A stretch of 38,774 nt of DNA from Candidatus Saccharibacteria bacterium UBA669 (GCA_002299795.1 DBNP01000002.1:1-38774); one strand, 5' to 3'; shown: positions 28,940 to 36,385, counted from the first letter of the stretch. Translations and numbers: made by a program. Notes: a model not told the origin generated them from the sequence alone.

Positions 28940-29308
28940 CTAGAGTACCTCCGGCGCAAGGCTGATAATTTTGGCATAGCCCATGTCTCGCAGTTCACGT
29001 GGCACAGGGCCGAATACGCGAGTTGCTTTGGGGGTTTTGTCATCGTTGATAATCACAGCTGCGTTGTCGTCAAAGCAGATGGTGCTACCGTCTTTGCGGC
29101 GGATCATGTCACGCGTACGCACCACAACAGCCTTAATAACTGCCTTCTTCTTGACAGTTCCTGTCGGGTTGGCGTCTTTGACGCTGGCAACAATGACGTC
29201 ACCAACACGCGCATAGCGACGCCTGGTACCGCCAAGCACACGGATACAAAGAATTTCTTTGGCACCGCTGTTGTCGCATACTTTGAGGCGAGATTCTTGC
29301 TGAATCAT
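28940..29308 (-). CDS. rplN: 50S ribosomal protein L14 (uL14)
   Basis: The 122-residue protein starts MIQQESRLKVCDNSGAKEIL and carries the L14 signature AVVVRTRDMIRRKDGSTICF and the end FGPVPRELRDMGYAKIISLA. It forms an intersubunit bridge. Start and rpsQ stop overlap as TAATG. Confidence 0.98.
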   Translation of the reverse strand: MIQQESRLKVCDNSGAKEILCIRVLGGTRRRYARVGDVIVASVKDANPTGTVKKKAVIKAVVVRTRDMIRRKDGSTICFDDNAAVIINDDKTPKATRVFGPVPRELRDMGYAKIISLAPEVL

Positions 29309-29613
29309 TAGTCTTTATCCTCCTCGACCTCTGGAACTACATCGGCAACATCGTTTTTGACTTCAATTGAACCCTTAGACTTCTCTAGGATTTCCTGAAG
29401 CTTGAACGCTTTGCGTTTGCTGATTGGTCGTGTTTCGATGATCACCACCTTGTCACCCTTACCTGCTGCATTCTCTTCGTCATGAGCGGCATATTTGCGG
29501 CTGACGGTGTACTGCTTGCCATAGATAGGATGAGTTTCACGTGATGTCACGGTGACGGTGATAGTTTTGTCACTTGCAGTTGAAGTGACGATACCTGTCA
29601 ATGTCTTAGCCAT
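29308..29613 (-). CDS. rpsQ: 30S ribosomal protein S17 (uS17)
   Basis: The 101-residue protein has the S17 OB-fold: LTGIVTSTASDKTITVTVTS, HPIYGKQYTVSRKYAAHDEE and VVIIETRPISKRKAFKLQEI. An acidic C-terminal tail (ADVVPEVEEDKD) extends it beyond the usual 85 residues. Confidence 0.97.
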   Translation of the reverse strand: MAKTLTGIVTSTASDKTITVTVTSRETHPIYGKQYTVSRKYAAHDEENAAGKGDKVVIIETRPISKRKAFKLQEILEKSKGSIEVKNDVADVVPEVEEDKD

Positions 29614-29614
29614 A

Positions 29615-29854
29615 TTATTTACTCTCCTTTGCGTCTAGTGCAGCGGCTCGAATGGCCGTGTGCAGTCGCGCGATTTCTTTACGTAGGCCGCCCAGAACCC
29701 GTGGATTTACCAGCTCGCCGCTCTTGTGCGATCGCATGCTTTCCAAAAGATCCTTTTGCTTCTCGGCAAGAGTTTTCTGTAGGTCAGCCGTGCTTTTCAC
29801 TTCAACAGCTTTCTTTGCGGCAACTTTTTTGGTTGATTTCTTTACGTCAGCCAT
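29615..29854 (-). CDS. rpmC: 50S ribosomal protein L29 (uL29)
   Basis: The 79-residue product has the L29 two-helix hairpin in its second half (LQKTLAEKQKDLLESMRSHK, SGELVNPRVLGGLRKEIARL, HTAIRAA) and a Lys/Ala/Val-rich N-terminal arm of about 20 residues. L29 lies near the peptide exit. The position between rplP and rpsQ supports the call. Confidence 0.95.
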   Translation of the reverse strand: MADVKKSTKKVAAKKAVEVKSTADLQKTLAEKQKDLLESMRSHKSGELVNPRVLGGLRKEIARLHTAIRAAALDAKESK

Positions 29855-29855
29855 A

Positions 29856-30269
29856 TTATGCCTCCTCTCGCTTTACAAATCGGGTTCTGACTGGCAATTT
29901 ATGGCCGGCAAGGCGCATGGCTTCGCGTGCAATTTCTTCAGTCACGCCCTTCATTTCAAACAGTACGGTGCCAGCCTTCACCTTGGCTACGTAGTACTCA
30001 GGCTGTCCCTTACCACCGCCCATTTTGAGGCCAAGTGGTTTTTTGGTGACAGGAGTGTGTGGGAAAATACGAATCCAGATTTTACCACCGCGCTTAATAT
30101 AGCGGGTCATAGCCTGTCGGCTTGATTCAATCTGGCGGCTGGTAATGCGCTCGTTCTCGAGGCTTTGCAGACCGTAGTCACCGAAAGCAATATAGTGTCC
30201 ACGAGTCGCAACACCTTCGTTTTTGCCGATGCGCACTTTGCGGTGGGCAACTTTCTTTGGCAATAACAT
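29856..30269 (-). CDS. rplP: 50S ribosomal protein L16 (uL16)
   Basis: The 137-residue protein has MLLPKKVAHRKVRIGKNEGV, the GDYGLQSLENERITSRQIES segment and the signature IRIFPHTPVTKKPLGLKMGG with the GKGQPEYYVAKV loop. L16 shapes the A-site region of the 50S subunit. It overlaps the rpsC stop. Confidence 0.98.
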   Translation of the reverse strand: MLLPKKVAHRKVRIGKNEGVATRGHYIAFGDYGLQSLENERITSRQIESSRQAMTRYIKRGGKIWIRIFPHTPVTKKPLGLKMGGGKGQPEYYVAKVKAGTVLFEMKGVTEEIAREAMRLAGHKLPVRTRFVKREEA

Positions 30270-30907
30270 TAGCGTGTACTCCTTTCACCCTTGTAGATCC
30301 ATACCTTGACACCGACAATTCCAACACCCGGGCAGTTAGCGCGAGCTGTATGGAAGTCAATATCGGCACGAAGCGTATGAAGTGGGACTGATCCTTCGAT
30401 TACTTTTTCACGGCGAGCCATCTCGGCGTTATTGAGACGACCGGCTACCTGAATGCGGATACCTTTGGCGCCAGCATTCATAGTGCTTTGTGCGGCCATT
30501 TTGATGGCACGACGGAAGTTCGCGCGGCGCTCAAGCTGACGTGCAATGTTTTCAGCAACTAGCTTGGCAGCGAGCTCTGGGCGCTTCACTTCTTCAACGT
30601 TAATGCGCACTGGGAGGCTTGCGATCTTCTCAATATCTTTCTTGAGCTCGGTAATACCGACACCACCGCGACCAATCACAACACCTGCTTTCGCGGTATG
30701 GATGGTGACAGTAATCAGGTTGGCACTTCGCTCAATCTCGATACGATTGATTGTTGGACGGCTCTCAAATTTCTTCTCGATGAGCTCCCGTATGCGAATA
30801 TCTTCTGCAAGCCACTTGGCAAAGTCTTTCTTGCCAGCGAACCAGCGTGAAGTCCAGTTCTTGTGAACTTGCAAACGGAAGCTGATGGGGTTAACTTTCT
30901 GGCCCAT
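30269..30907 (-). CDS. rpsC: 30S ribosomal protein S3 (uS3)
   Basis: The 212-residue protein has MGQKVNPISFRLQVHKNWTS, a KH domain with KAGVVIGRGGVGITELKKDI, and the C-terminal domain with GRLNNAEMARREKVIEGSVP and GVKVWIYKGE. S3 lines the mRNA entry channel. Confidence 0.98.
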   Translation of the reverse strand: MGQKVNPISFRLQVHKNWTSRWFAGKKDFAKWLAEDIRIRELIEKKFESRPTINRIEIERSANLITVTIHTAKAGVVIGRGGVGITELKKDIEKIASLPVRINVEEVKRPELAAKLVAENIARQLERRANFRRAIKMAAQSTMNAGAKGIRIQVAGRLNNAEMARREKVIEGSVPLHTLRADIDFHTARANCPGVGIVGVKVWIYKGERSTR

Positions 30908-31332
30908 TACTTCTTCTCCTCTTTCTTAGCTGGCGCAGCGTCTACATCTGCTTTTTTCTCGACAGGTTTCTTGCGAACTTTTTCTGTACCGCTCACCTCA
31001 ACGAGGATGTGGCTGCTTCGCTTCTGGAATGGCAGCGCACGGCCGCGGCTTGCAGGCTTGAAACGCTTCATGCGTGGGCCAGCCGTGACACTCAGCGTCG
31101 CGATCTGCAGTGTTTTACTGTCAAGGTTGTGGTTATTAGTGGCATTAGCAGCAGCGCTCGCAATGGCTTTTTTGACAACCAGTGCAGCACGCTTTGGCGT
31201 ATGCTCGAGGATTACCATAGCATCAGCGACGCTACGGCCACGCACGAGGCTAGCGATCAAGCTCACCTTGCGGGGAGTCTGGTCAACGCCTTTGATATGT
31301 GCGCGTACTTTTTGTGAAGTTACTTCTGCCAT
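30907..31332 (-). CDS. rplV: 50S ribosomal protein L22 (uL22)
   Basis: The start at 31332 gives MAEVTSQKVRAHIKGVDQTP, one base behind the rpsS stop, and 141 residues. The core includes RKVSLIASLVRGRSVADAMV and GPRMKRFKPASRGRALPFQK, the tunnel loop region. About 28 Lys/Ala/Asp-rich residues extend the C-terminus (KKADVDAAPAKKEEKK). Confidence 0.97.
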   Translation of the reverse strand: MAEVTSQKVRAHIKGVDQTPRKVSLIASLVRGRSVADAMVILEHTPKRAALVVKKAIASAAANATNNHNLDSKTLQIATLSVTAGPRMKRFKPASRGRALPFQKRSSHILVEVSGTEKVRKKPVEKKADVDAAPAKKEEKK

Positions 31333-31333
31333 A

Positions 31334-31597
31334 CTACTTCTCCTTACCGCCATGCTTGCGGAACTTGCGCGTAGGGCTAAACTCACCGAGCTTGTGGCCT
31401 ACCATGTTCTCGCTCACTAGTACTGGTACGTGCACGCGACCGTTGTGTACCGCAAATGTATATCCAACCATTTCTGGTGTGATCGTACTGCTGCGAGCCC
31501 AGGTCTTTGTCACCGTGCGGTCGCCAACTTTCAGAGCTGCCACTTTCTTGGCGAGCTTCGCGTCGACGAATGGGCCTTTTTTGAGTGATCGACTCAT
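31334..31597 (-). CDS. rpsS: 30S ribosomal protein S19 (uS19)
   Basis: The 87-residue protein begins MSRSLKKGPFVDAKLAKKVA and has the S19 signature HNGRVHVPVLVSENMVGHKL followed by GEFSPTRKF. It sits in the head of the 30S subunit near S13. Confidence 0.98.
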   Translation of the reverse strand: MSRSLKKGPFVDAKLAKKVAALKVGDRTVTKTWARSSTITPEMVGYTFAVHNGRVHVPVLVSENMVGHKLGEFSPTRKFRKHGGKEK

Positions 31598-31600
31598 AAA

Positions 31601-32440
31601 CTACTTCTTCCTCTTAGCTTCGTGACGACTGCGAACAATCATCTTGTTAGTTGATTTACGGGTACGAGTGCGGTAACCCAGCGTGAGCTGACCCCATGGA
31701 GTACGTGGTGCTTTACCAGTACCATGACGTCCACCGTCACCACCACCGTGAGGATGGTCTGCAGCGTTCATAACCACACCGCGAACACCTGGGCGAATAC
31801 CCTTGCGACGGTTGCGGCCAGCGCTACCGATCTTGATATTCTGGTGCTGAACGTTGCCAACAACACCGAGTGTTGCCTGGCATTCCAGACGGAACTTGCG
31901 AACCTCACCACTTGGCATACGCACCATAGCGTAGTCGCCCTCTTTGGCCATTAGCTGCGCTTTTGTACCAGCGCTGCGTACCATCTGGGCTCCCTTGCCT
32001 GGGTTGATTTCAATCGCGTAGATCTGAGAACCAACAGGAATGCGAGCAAGTGTCATGCGGTTGCTTGTCTCGACAGGAGCTTCTTCGCCTGTCTGAATGA
32101 CAGCGCCCTTCGTCATTTGTGTACCAGCAAGGATGTAGTGATACAAGCCATGCTGATCCTTGACGCGTGCAATGCGCGCGCTACGGTTTGGGTCGTACTC
32201 GATTTCCTCAATCGTCAGCGTCAGTCCAGCTGGCAGACGATGATTTAGGATACGGTAGTGCCTGCGCACGCCACCACCACGATGGCGAACGGTGATGCGA
32301 CCGGTGTTGTTGCGACCGGCGACCATCTTCTTGCTCTTGACCAGGCTTTTGAGTGGTTTACGAGTCGTAATGTCGCTTGTGTCTTGGCTTGTCATGCCAC
32401 GACGCGCAGGAGTAGTTGGGTTATATGCTTGAATAGCCAT
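31601..32440 (-). CDS. rplB: 50S ribosomal protein L2 (uL2)
   Basis: The 279-residue protein has KNNTGRITVRHRGGG-type start (GRNNTGRITVRHRGGGVRRH), the EYDPNRSARIARVKDQHGLY segment, the peptidyl-transferase-proximal loop MNAADHPHGGGDGG and the end GYRTRTRKSTNKMIVRSR. Its start overlaps the rplW stop as TAATG. Confidence 0.98.
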   Translation of the reverse strand: MAIQAYNPTTPARRGMTSQDTSDITTRKPLKSLVKSKKMVAGRNNTGRITVRHRGGGVRRHYRILNHRLPAGLTLTIEEIEYDPNRSARIARVKDQHGLYHYILAGTQMTKGAVIQTGEEAPVETSNRMTLARIPVGSQIYAIEINPGKGAQMVRSAGTKAQLMAKEGDYAMVRMPSGEVRKFRLECQATLGVVGNVQHQNIKIGSAGRNRRKGIRPGVRGVVMNAADHPHGGGDGGRHGTGKAPRTPWGQLTLGYRTRTRKSTNKMIVRSRHEAKRKK

Positions 32441-32754
32441 TATTTCTTCTCCTCCTTCTCTGCATCTTGCTCAAACACCTTAATCTTGCCTTCACTGAGT
32501 GTGACGTAGGCTTTCTTGGTGTCTTGACGAGTAGTGGTGCCGGGGTAGCGGTTTTTACCACGGCTAAAGCGAACTGATTTGCCGCTTTGCACAATGGTTT
32601 TGACACGAGCAACTTTGGCACCTTCATACTGAGCCTCTACGGCTGCAGCAATTTGCTGTTTGTTGGCGTCGGTAGGAACGTTGAATACGTAGGTATTCTG
32701 TGCGGTCACAAGACGATACGCCTTTTCGGTGGCCCTAGGAGTTACAAGTAGCAT
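32440..32754 (-). CDS. rplW: 50S ribosomal protein L23 (uL23)
   Basis: The start at 32754 overlaps the rplD stop as TAATG and has AAAGGAG nearby, giving 104 residues. L23 features are PRATEKAYRLVTAQNTYVFN, ANKQQIAAAVEAQYEGAKVA and GKSVRFSRGKNRYPGTTTRQ. L23 docks trigger factor and SRP at the tunnel exit. Confidence 0.96.
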   Translation of the reverse strand: MLLVTPRATEKAYRLVTAQNTYVFNVPTDANKQQIAAAVEAQYEGAKVARVKTIVQSGKSVRFSRGKNRYPGTTTRQDTKKAYVTLSEGKIKVFEQDAEKEEKK

Positions 32755-33380
32755 TATGCATTCTCCTTTCGGCCAAGCCATGCCTCAACTACCTTGAGGG
32801 CAGCAGGAGTCATGATGATGTTGTCAGCGTTTAGTACGTAATACACACTGAGATAATTTGCTCGGATGAGCAGCGCTTGCTGTAGGTTGTTGGTAGCGCG
32901 TAGTAGCGCAGGAGTCTTTTCGTCAACAACGAGCAGAATCTTTGCGTCTTCATGGAATTTCTGGTCAGCAAGGAATTTTGCCATATCGGCCGTTTTACCG
33001 GTTGCTTTGATGTCAGCAACAACGATCTTCTTCGCCTGGTCAGCTAGGGTGAGCGCCTGGCGTAGGGCAACAAGCTTGCTCGTTTTAGATAGCTTCAGCT
33101 TGTAGTTCTCGTTGCCGCTTGGGCCGAATACGACACCACCATGGCGCCAGATTGGGTTACGGCTGCTTCCGAAGCGTGCACGGCCGGTACCCTTCTGCTT
33201 CCATGGTTTCTTACCACCACCACTCACTTCACCGCGAGTTTTGGTGGTAGCGCTTGCCTGGCGTGATTTGGCGAGAAACGCATCATACGCGAGCTTCAAG
33301 AGCTCGTGATTTGACACGTCAACTGCAAAGACGCTTTTCGGCAAGGTAGCTTTTGCTGGCTTGGTTTCTGCAGTAGCCAT
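32754..33380 (-). CDS. rplD: 50S ribosomal protein L4 (uL4)
   Basis: The 208-residue protein shows the L4 basic loop TKTRGEVSGGGKKPWKQKGT, then GRARFGSSRNPIWRHGGVVF and the C-terminal globular domain with ALTLADQAKKIVVADIKATG. L4 reaches into the exit tunnel; in other bacteria it also represses the S10 operon. Confidence 0.97.
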   Translation of the reverse strand: MATAETKPAKATLPKSVFAVDVSNHELLKLAYDAFLAKSRQASATTKTRGEVSGGGKKPWKQKGTGRARFGSSRNPIWRHGGVVFGPSGNENYKLKLSKTSKLVALRQALTLADQAKKIVVADIKATGKTADMAKFLADQKFHEDAKILLVVDEKTPALLRATNNLQQALLIRANYLSVYYVLNADNIIMTPAALKVVEAWLGRKENA

Positions 33381-33994
33381 TACTTAGTCCCTCCGTTTAT
33401 TACGATTAAGCCCTTTTTAGGACCTGGCACCGCGCCCTTCACACCGACGAGATTGTCAGCGGCCGAGATGTAAGCAACCTGGAGGTTCTTCACCGTTACC
33501 TGGTCACCGCCCATTTGTCCGGCCATGCGCTTGCCTTTAAAGATTTTCTGTGGGTACATGCTACCGATCGAACCGACCTTGCGCGTGTTGCCCTTACCAC
33601 CGTGTGTTTTGCGGTGACGTTTGAAATTGTGACGCTTGATGGTACCGGCCCAGCCTTTACCTTTGCTGATACCTGTTGCGTCGACGATATCACCGAGTCC
33701 AAACTCACTGATATCCCATGAATCGCCAACCTTGATCTCACCAAGGTCGTCAACTCGAAATTCCCGAATTTCTTTCGGGGTTACACCGGCTGATTTTACA
33801 TGACCAGCCACGGCCTTGCTCAGGTTCTTACCCTGACCATATGCCACTTGCACTGCGTTGTAGCCGTCAGTTTCGACGGACTTCACCTGAGTCACAGTAC
33901 AAGGGCCGGCTTGGATAAGTGTCACAGGAATAGTAACACCGTCTTCGCCGATGATCTGGGTCATACCAATTTTGGTACCGAGAAGTGCTTTCAT
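33380..33994 (-). CDS. rplC: 50S ribosomal protein L3 (uL3)
   Basis: The 204-residue protein begins MKALLGTKIGMTQIIGEDGV and has the L3 signature FKRHRKTHGGKGNTRKVGSI and YPQKIFKGKRMAGQMGGDQV. It is an early-assembly protein. Here it is the first gene of its transcript because the region towards rpsJ is occupied by accessory genes. Confidence 0.98.
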   Translation of the reverse strand: MKALLGTKIGMTQIIGEDGVTIPVTLIQAGPCTVTQVKSVETDGYNAVQVAYGQGKNLSKAVAGHVKSAGVTPKEIREFRVDDLGEIKVGDSWDISEFGLGDIVDATGISKGKGWAGTIKRHNFKRHRKTHGGKGNTRKVGSIGSMYPQKIFKGKRMAGQMGGDQVTVKNLQVAYISAADNLVGVKGAVPGPKKGLIVINGGTK

Positions 33995-34095
33995 AGCCCT
34001 TTTGCTCCCATTTAAAATTCCCGGTGGCAGGTAGTATCCGGGGCCGGACTTACCTATTCACTCGAGGAACAAGTTTGTATTACGTAATAAGTTAC
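33995..34095 (-). promoter_or_regulatory. Leader of the rplC-led operon
   Basis: About 100 untranslated bases separate the predicted start from rplC, long for this compact genome. The RNA contains CCCGG/CCGGG around a 13-base loop, followed by AAUUUUAAAU, which could be a weak terminator or a ribosomal-protein binding site. No match to a known r-protein leader was recognised. Confidence 0.35.
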
Positions 34096-34101
34096 CGAGC
34101 T

Positions 34102-34131
34102 ATCGTAGCACACTTTGCCGCCGCTCGTCAA
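34102..34131 (-). promoter_or_regulatory. Promoter of the rplC-led operon
   Basis: On the minus strand TTGACG (34131-34126) and TACGAT (34107-34102) are 18 bp apart, and TGC precedes the -10 box. Confidence 0.5.
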
Positions 34132-34169
34132 GGGTTTTAACGGGGTGAGTCTCGTTGACTATGCCGAAC

Positions 34170-34198
34170 TTGACTATTTTAAGATAATTTGATATAAT
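34170..34198 (+). promoter_or_regulatory. Promoter of the cassette gene at 34256
   Basis: TTGACT (34170-34175) and TATAAT (34193-34198) are 17 bp apart, and TGA precedes the -10 box. It resembles the promoter of the gene at 22587. Confidence 0.85.
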
Positions 34199-34211
34199 AG
34201 TAAAAGATAGC

Positions 34212-34234
34212 TGTACGCGGAAATCCCACGTACA
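34212..34234 (+). promoter_or_regulatory. Leader hairpin, copy B of a shared RNA motif
   Basis: The stem TGTACG/CGTACA encloses CGGAAATCCCA. Copy A in the leader of 22587 has a different stem and the same CGGAAAT loop. Further down, CCTCC and GGAGG (34240-34252) are complementary, so the strong Shine-Dalgarno sequence could be partly masked. Confidence 0.6.
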
Positions 34235-34255
34235 AACGACCTCCAAGGAGGAGCT

Positions 34256-34651
34256 ATGTATGGCATCAGTCACACGCCTATCGAGGCGGACGACCTCGGC
34301 CCCGACCCTGGCATGTCGGGGATTCGCAACGGGTATGTCACCGTCGCGACACTTGACGTCAAGCGCGTCGTGCCAACGCTCGAATTGCTGCAGCGGCTGC
34401 TGCCAGGCGGCAAGCGTGGTGGTACTGTCACGATACTCGCGACAGGGCATCGAGACGATGAATTTGCCGTGTCGGGCGTGCCCGCTATGGTCATTGAGGT
34501 GAAGATGACCAACCTCGATGGTGACCCGGCTGACATGTTTGCACAATACCTCGGTATGGTGTCCGCCGTGCTGCAGAGCACCAGGAGCATCAAGTCTCAG
34601 CTGGACGCTGCGGCCGAGCTTCATCGCGCTTCGACGCGAAGCTACTACTGA
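34256..34651 (+). CDS. Cassette protein B, paralogue of the product of 22587
   Basis: The 131-residue product is not recognised. AAGGAGG lies just before the ATG. The visible pattern is strand GYVTVATLDV, helix VPTLELLQRLLPG, strand GTVTILATGH, strand PAMVIEVKM and a C-terminal helix QYLGMVSAVLQSTRSIKSQL. This follows the same order as the 22587 product, where TPTVDLVQRL aligns with VPTLELLQRL. It lies antisense between rplC and rpsJ, with its own promoter, leader motif and terminator. No enzyme motif, signal or membrane segment is seen. Confidence 0.7.
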   Translation: MYGISHTPIEADDLGPDPGMSGIRNGYVTVATLDVKRVVPTLELLQRLLPGGKRGGTVTILATGHRDDEFAVSGVPAMVIEVKMTNLDGDPADMFAQYLGMVSAVLQSTRSIKSQLDAAAELHRASTRSYY

Positions 34652-34686
34652 CCCCGCCACAGCGACCCCGTCTCCGACAAACAGGG

Positions 34687-34708
34687 GCCCCGCTACGGCG
34701 GGGCTTTT
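34687..34708 (+). terminator. Terminator of the cassette gene at 34256
   Basis: A perfect seven-base stem GCCCCGC/GCGGGGC with loop TACG is followed by TTTTCAT, the same ending as at 23008-23033. Confidence 0.75.
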
Positions 34709-34792
34709 CATACGGTCAATAGAGTGTCCACCACAAGTCATCGACACGACTTGTCAGGGGCATTAATAGATCTGGCATAGGCTATGACAAAC

Positions 34793-34820
34793 TTGACAAA
34801 GCTGCTGTTCATATTATATA
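34793..34820 (+). promoter_or_regulatory. Promoter of the lipoprotein operon
   Basis: A perfect TTGACA (34793-34798) is followed after 16 bp by TATATA. The leader of about 55 nt has a small hairpin CCTGG-AGACA-CCGGG. The stretch 34709-34792 before it shows nothing further. Confidence 0.6.
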
Positions 34821-34882
34821 TATGAGTTGGTAGCATACAACCTGGAGACACCGGGTGTACCTTACAAGAGAGGTGTACTGCG

Positions 34883-35122
34883 TTGAAATCACGACTGATT
34901 GGCATGACTGCAGCTCTTGTCGTGCTCACTGCATGCGGTGCCTCGAGCACCACTGCCGCCGCCGAAACTCCACCAAACACGAACCCGAAGGCTGGATGGG
35001 TCGTCGTACGGAATAATGGAGGAGGCGCGCTATTCAAGGTGTGTGATGGGTCTACGCTCGTCTACGCGTTCAACAGCAATGGCGGGCTGGCCGTCATTGC
35101 AAACAGTCCTGAGTGCTCATAA
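34883..35122 (+). CDS. Small lipoprotein
   Basis: A TTG start with GAGAGG nine bases upstream opens a 79-residue precursor. The signal peptide MKSRLIGMTAALVVLTAC ends in a lipobox (LTAC) with Cys18 for lipidation. The mature part is about 61 residues, starts with a Ser/Thr/Ala-rich linker (GASSTTAAAETPPNTNPKAG), and then has a short globular region with two more cysteines (Cys54 area KVCDGS and the last PECS) that could form a disulfide. It should sit on the outer face of the membrane. It leads a three-gene operon. Confidence 0.75.
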   Translation: MKSRLIGMTAALVVLTACGASSTTAAAETPPNTNPKAGWVVVRNNGGGALFKVCDGSTLVYAFNSNGGLAVIANSPECS

Positions 35123-35141
35123 GAGAACTGGAGGTGAGCTC

Positions 35142-35573
35142 ATGGCCAAGCCCACGATGAGACTTGGTAGCCCAATTAACGACAAGCAGGCGCGTCGACT
35201 CGAGCGAGTGTACGAAGCGGTACGGGGCGTGGCAGATCACGTCGACGCACCACTCGACACAAGCAAGGGCGATCAGCACTTTGTGACGGAAGTCGCGAAG
35301 TACATCGTCGGCGTTGATCGCAAAGCGGTCGACCTGCCGTTTAACCCCGAGGCAAAGAACCCGCTCCGGGCGAAACTGACGAAGCGCCAACGTCGCCTGA
35401 TCGGTGACGTGATCTACGTCTGGATGACGCACTTTGCGACGGACGTTGGGTATGTCGAGTATGCTGGCAGGATCCTTCTGCTCGCTCGATTCGCACGCCC
35501 GTCCCACCCGCTGCGCCTAGCATTTGCCAACTTCCGCGTTGGCCACGCACATCACCAGATGGTGCCGCGCTGA
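35142..35573 (+). CDS. Hypothetical protein in the lipoprotein operon (143 residues)
   Basis: The start at 35142 has GGAGGTG eight bases upstream; a longer in-frame opening towards 34917 overlaps the lipoprotein and is ignored. The protein is basic and helical (NDKQARRLERVYEAVRGVAD, AKLTKRQRRLIGDVIYVWMT) and not recognised. It has no signal peptide. It starts 19 bases after the lipoprotein stop and its TGA overlaps the next ATG. Confidence 0.65.
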   Translation: MAKPTMRLGSPINDKQARRLERVYEAVRGVADHVDAPLDTSKGDQHFVTEVAKYIVGVDRKAVDLPFNPEAKNPLRAKLTKRQRRLIGDVIYVWMTHFATDVGYVEYAGRILLLARFARPSHPLRLAFANFRVGHAHHQMVPR

Positions 35574-35950
35574 TGGCACGCATGCTGTCAAACTGGGTCG
35601 GCGGCGTGATGGACTGGGCGTCACAGCGCGTGCTGCCCTCTCTGGAGCTCCATACACGTGTTGACGTGAATGACGAAGGCGCCAAATCACTCGTTGTCAC
35701 CATGGGTGACCGCGAGATACGCCTGCATTTCGAGGAGGCCACGCAAATGGCCGGTGAGCAGGCGCGACACGTTGCGCTTGACATGAAGGTTCGGGGAGGC
35801 CAGCTGGTCACCCGTGTCGTCGGTGTCTTTGACGCCGCCAAGGGTGCGTGGATCAGCCTCGCTCCTGAAAAAAAGGGAGCGACAACACCGTGGCACCACA
35901 CGGTCAAGCCGATTATTGACGTCAGCAAGCAGCGACTTCACGAGGACTGA
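35573..35950 (+). CDS. Hypothetical protein, third gene of the lipoprotein operon (125 residues)
   Basis: Not recognised. The ATG shares one base with the preceding stop (TGATG), so translation is coupled. The sequence suggests an N-terminal amphipathic helix (MLSNWVGGVMDWASQRVL) followed by a beta-rich domain (LELHTRVDVNDEGAKSLVVT, REIRLHFEE, ALDMKVRGGQLVTRVVGVFD). The only clear context is the linked lipoprotein. Confidence 0.65.
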   Translation: MARMLSNWVGGVMDWASQRVLPSLELHTRVDVNDEGAKSLVVTMGDREIRLHFEEATQMAGEQARHVALDMKVRGGQLVTRVVGVFDAAKGAWISLAPEKKGATTPWHHTVKPIIDVSKQRLHED

Positions 35951-35959
35951 CCGCGCAGC

Positions 35960-36000
35960 AGCCCGCCACCCATCCGATACGTCGGTGGGCCTGGCGGGCT
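35960..36000. terminator. Terminator of the lipoprotein operon
   Basis: A long stem AGCCCGCC/GGCGGGCT contains CCCA/TGGG and CCGA/TCGG around a TACG loop, followed by ATTTAATT. It lies between convergent genes and may serve both. Confidence 0.75.
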
Positions 36001-36009
36001 ATTTAATTG

Positions 36010-36333
36010 CTAAATAAGTACGCCAGCTGGCATAAAATAGCAGATAATCGTCACGATAATCAAGACAAGGTACCAGAGCTTTCGGTCAGCCTGATTTTTC
36101 TCAAATAGACGTACGACAAGTAGCCCAAAAATCATGCCAACTGGCACACCCGCTAACGGAACGCCGGCGATCACAAGAGGATGGGCAAACTTAAGCCAAA
36201 ACGTGCCAAGTAATACCATGAGGACGAGCTTGAGCAGGTATTGGCTGTCACTTTCTCTCGAAACAAGATAACCGCGACGGGTTATGGCACGGTTACGTGC
36301 ATAGGTACGTGGCTTGCGTTTCCTGCTGGTCAT
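36010..36333 (-). CDS. Small membrane protein with three predicted helices
   Basis: The 107-residue product has a basic N-terminus (MTSRKRKPRTYARNRAITRR) and three hydrophobic stretches: LLKLVLMVLLGTFWLKFA, VIAGVPLAGVPVGMIFGLLV and LWYLVLIIVTIICYFMPAGV. It is not assigned to a family. A TGC-TATAAT box lies six bases before the ATG with no ribosome binding site, so the mRNA is predicted to be leaderless. Confidence 0.7.
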   Translation of the reverse strand: MTSRKRKPRTYARNRAITRRGYLVSRESDSQYLLKLVLMVLLGTFWLKFAHPLVIAGVPLAGVPVGMIFGLLVVRLFEKNQADRKLWYLVLIIVTIICYFMPAGVLI

Positions 36334-36339
36334 GCATGA

Positions 36340-36345
36340 ATTATA
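36340..36345 (-). promoter_or_regulatory. Extended -10 element of the gene at 36010, leaderless arrangement
   Basis: TGC-TATAAT is followed after six bases (TCATGC) by ATG. Confidence 0.55.
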
Positions 36346-36356
36346 GCATAAGCATC

Positions 36357-36385
36357 TTGCATTCTGTGTCTGTTGGCGGCATAAT
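36357..36385 (+). promoter_or_regulatory. Promoter of the gene at 36412
   Basis: TTGCAT (36357-36362) and CATAAT (36380-36385) are 17 bp apart. It is divergent from the promoter of the gene at 36010. Confidence 0.45.
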
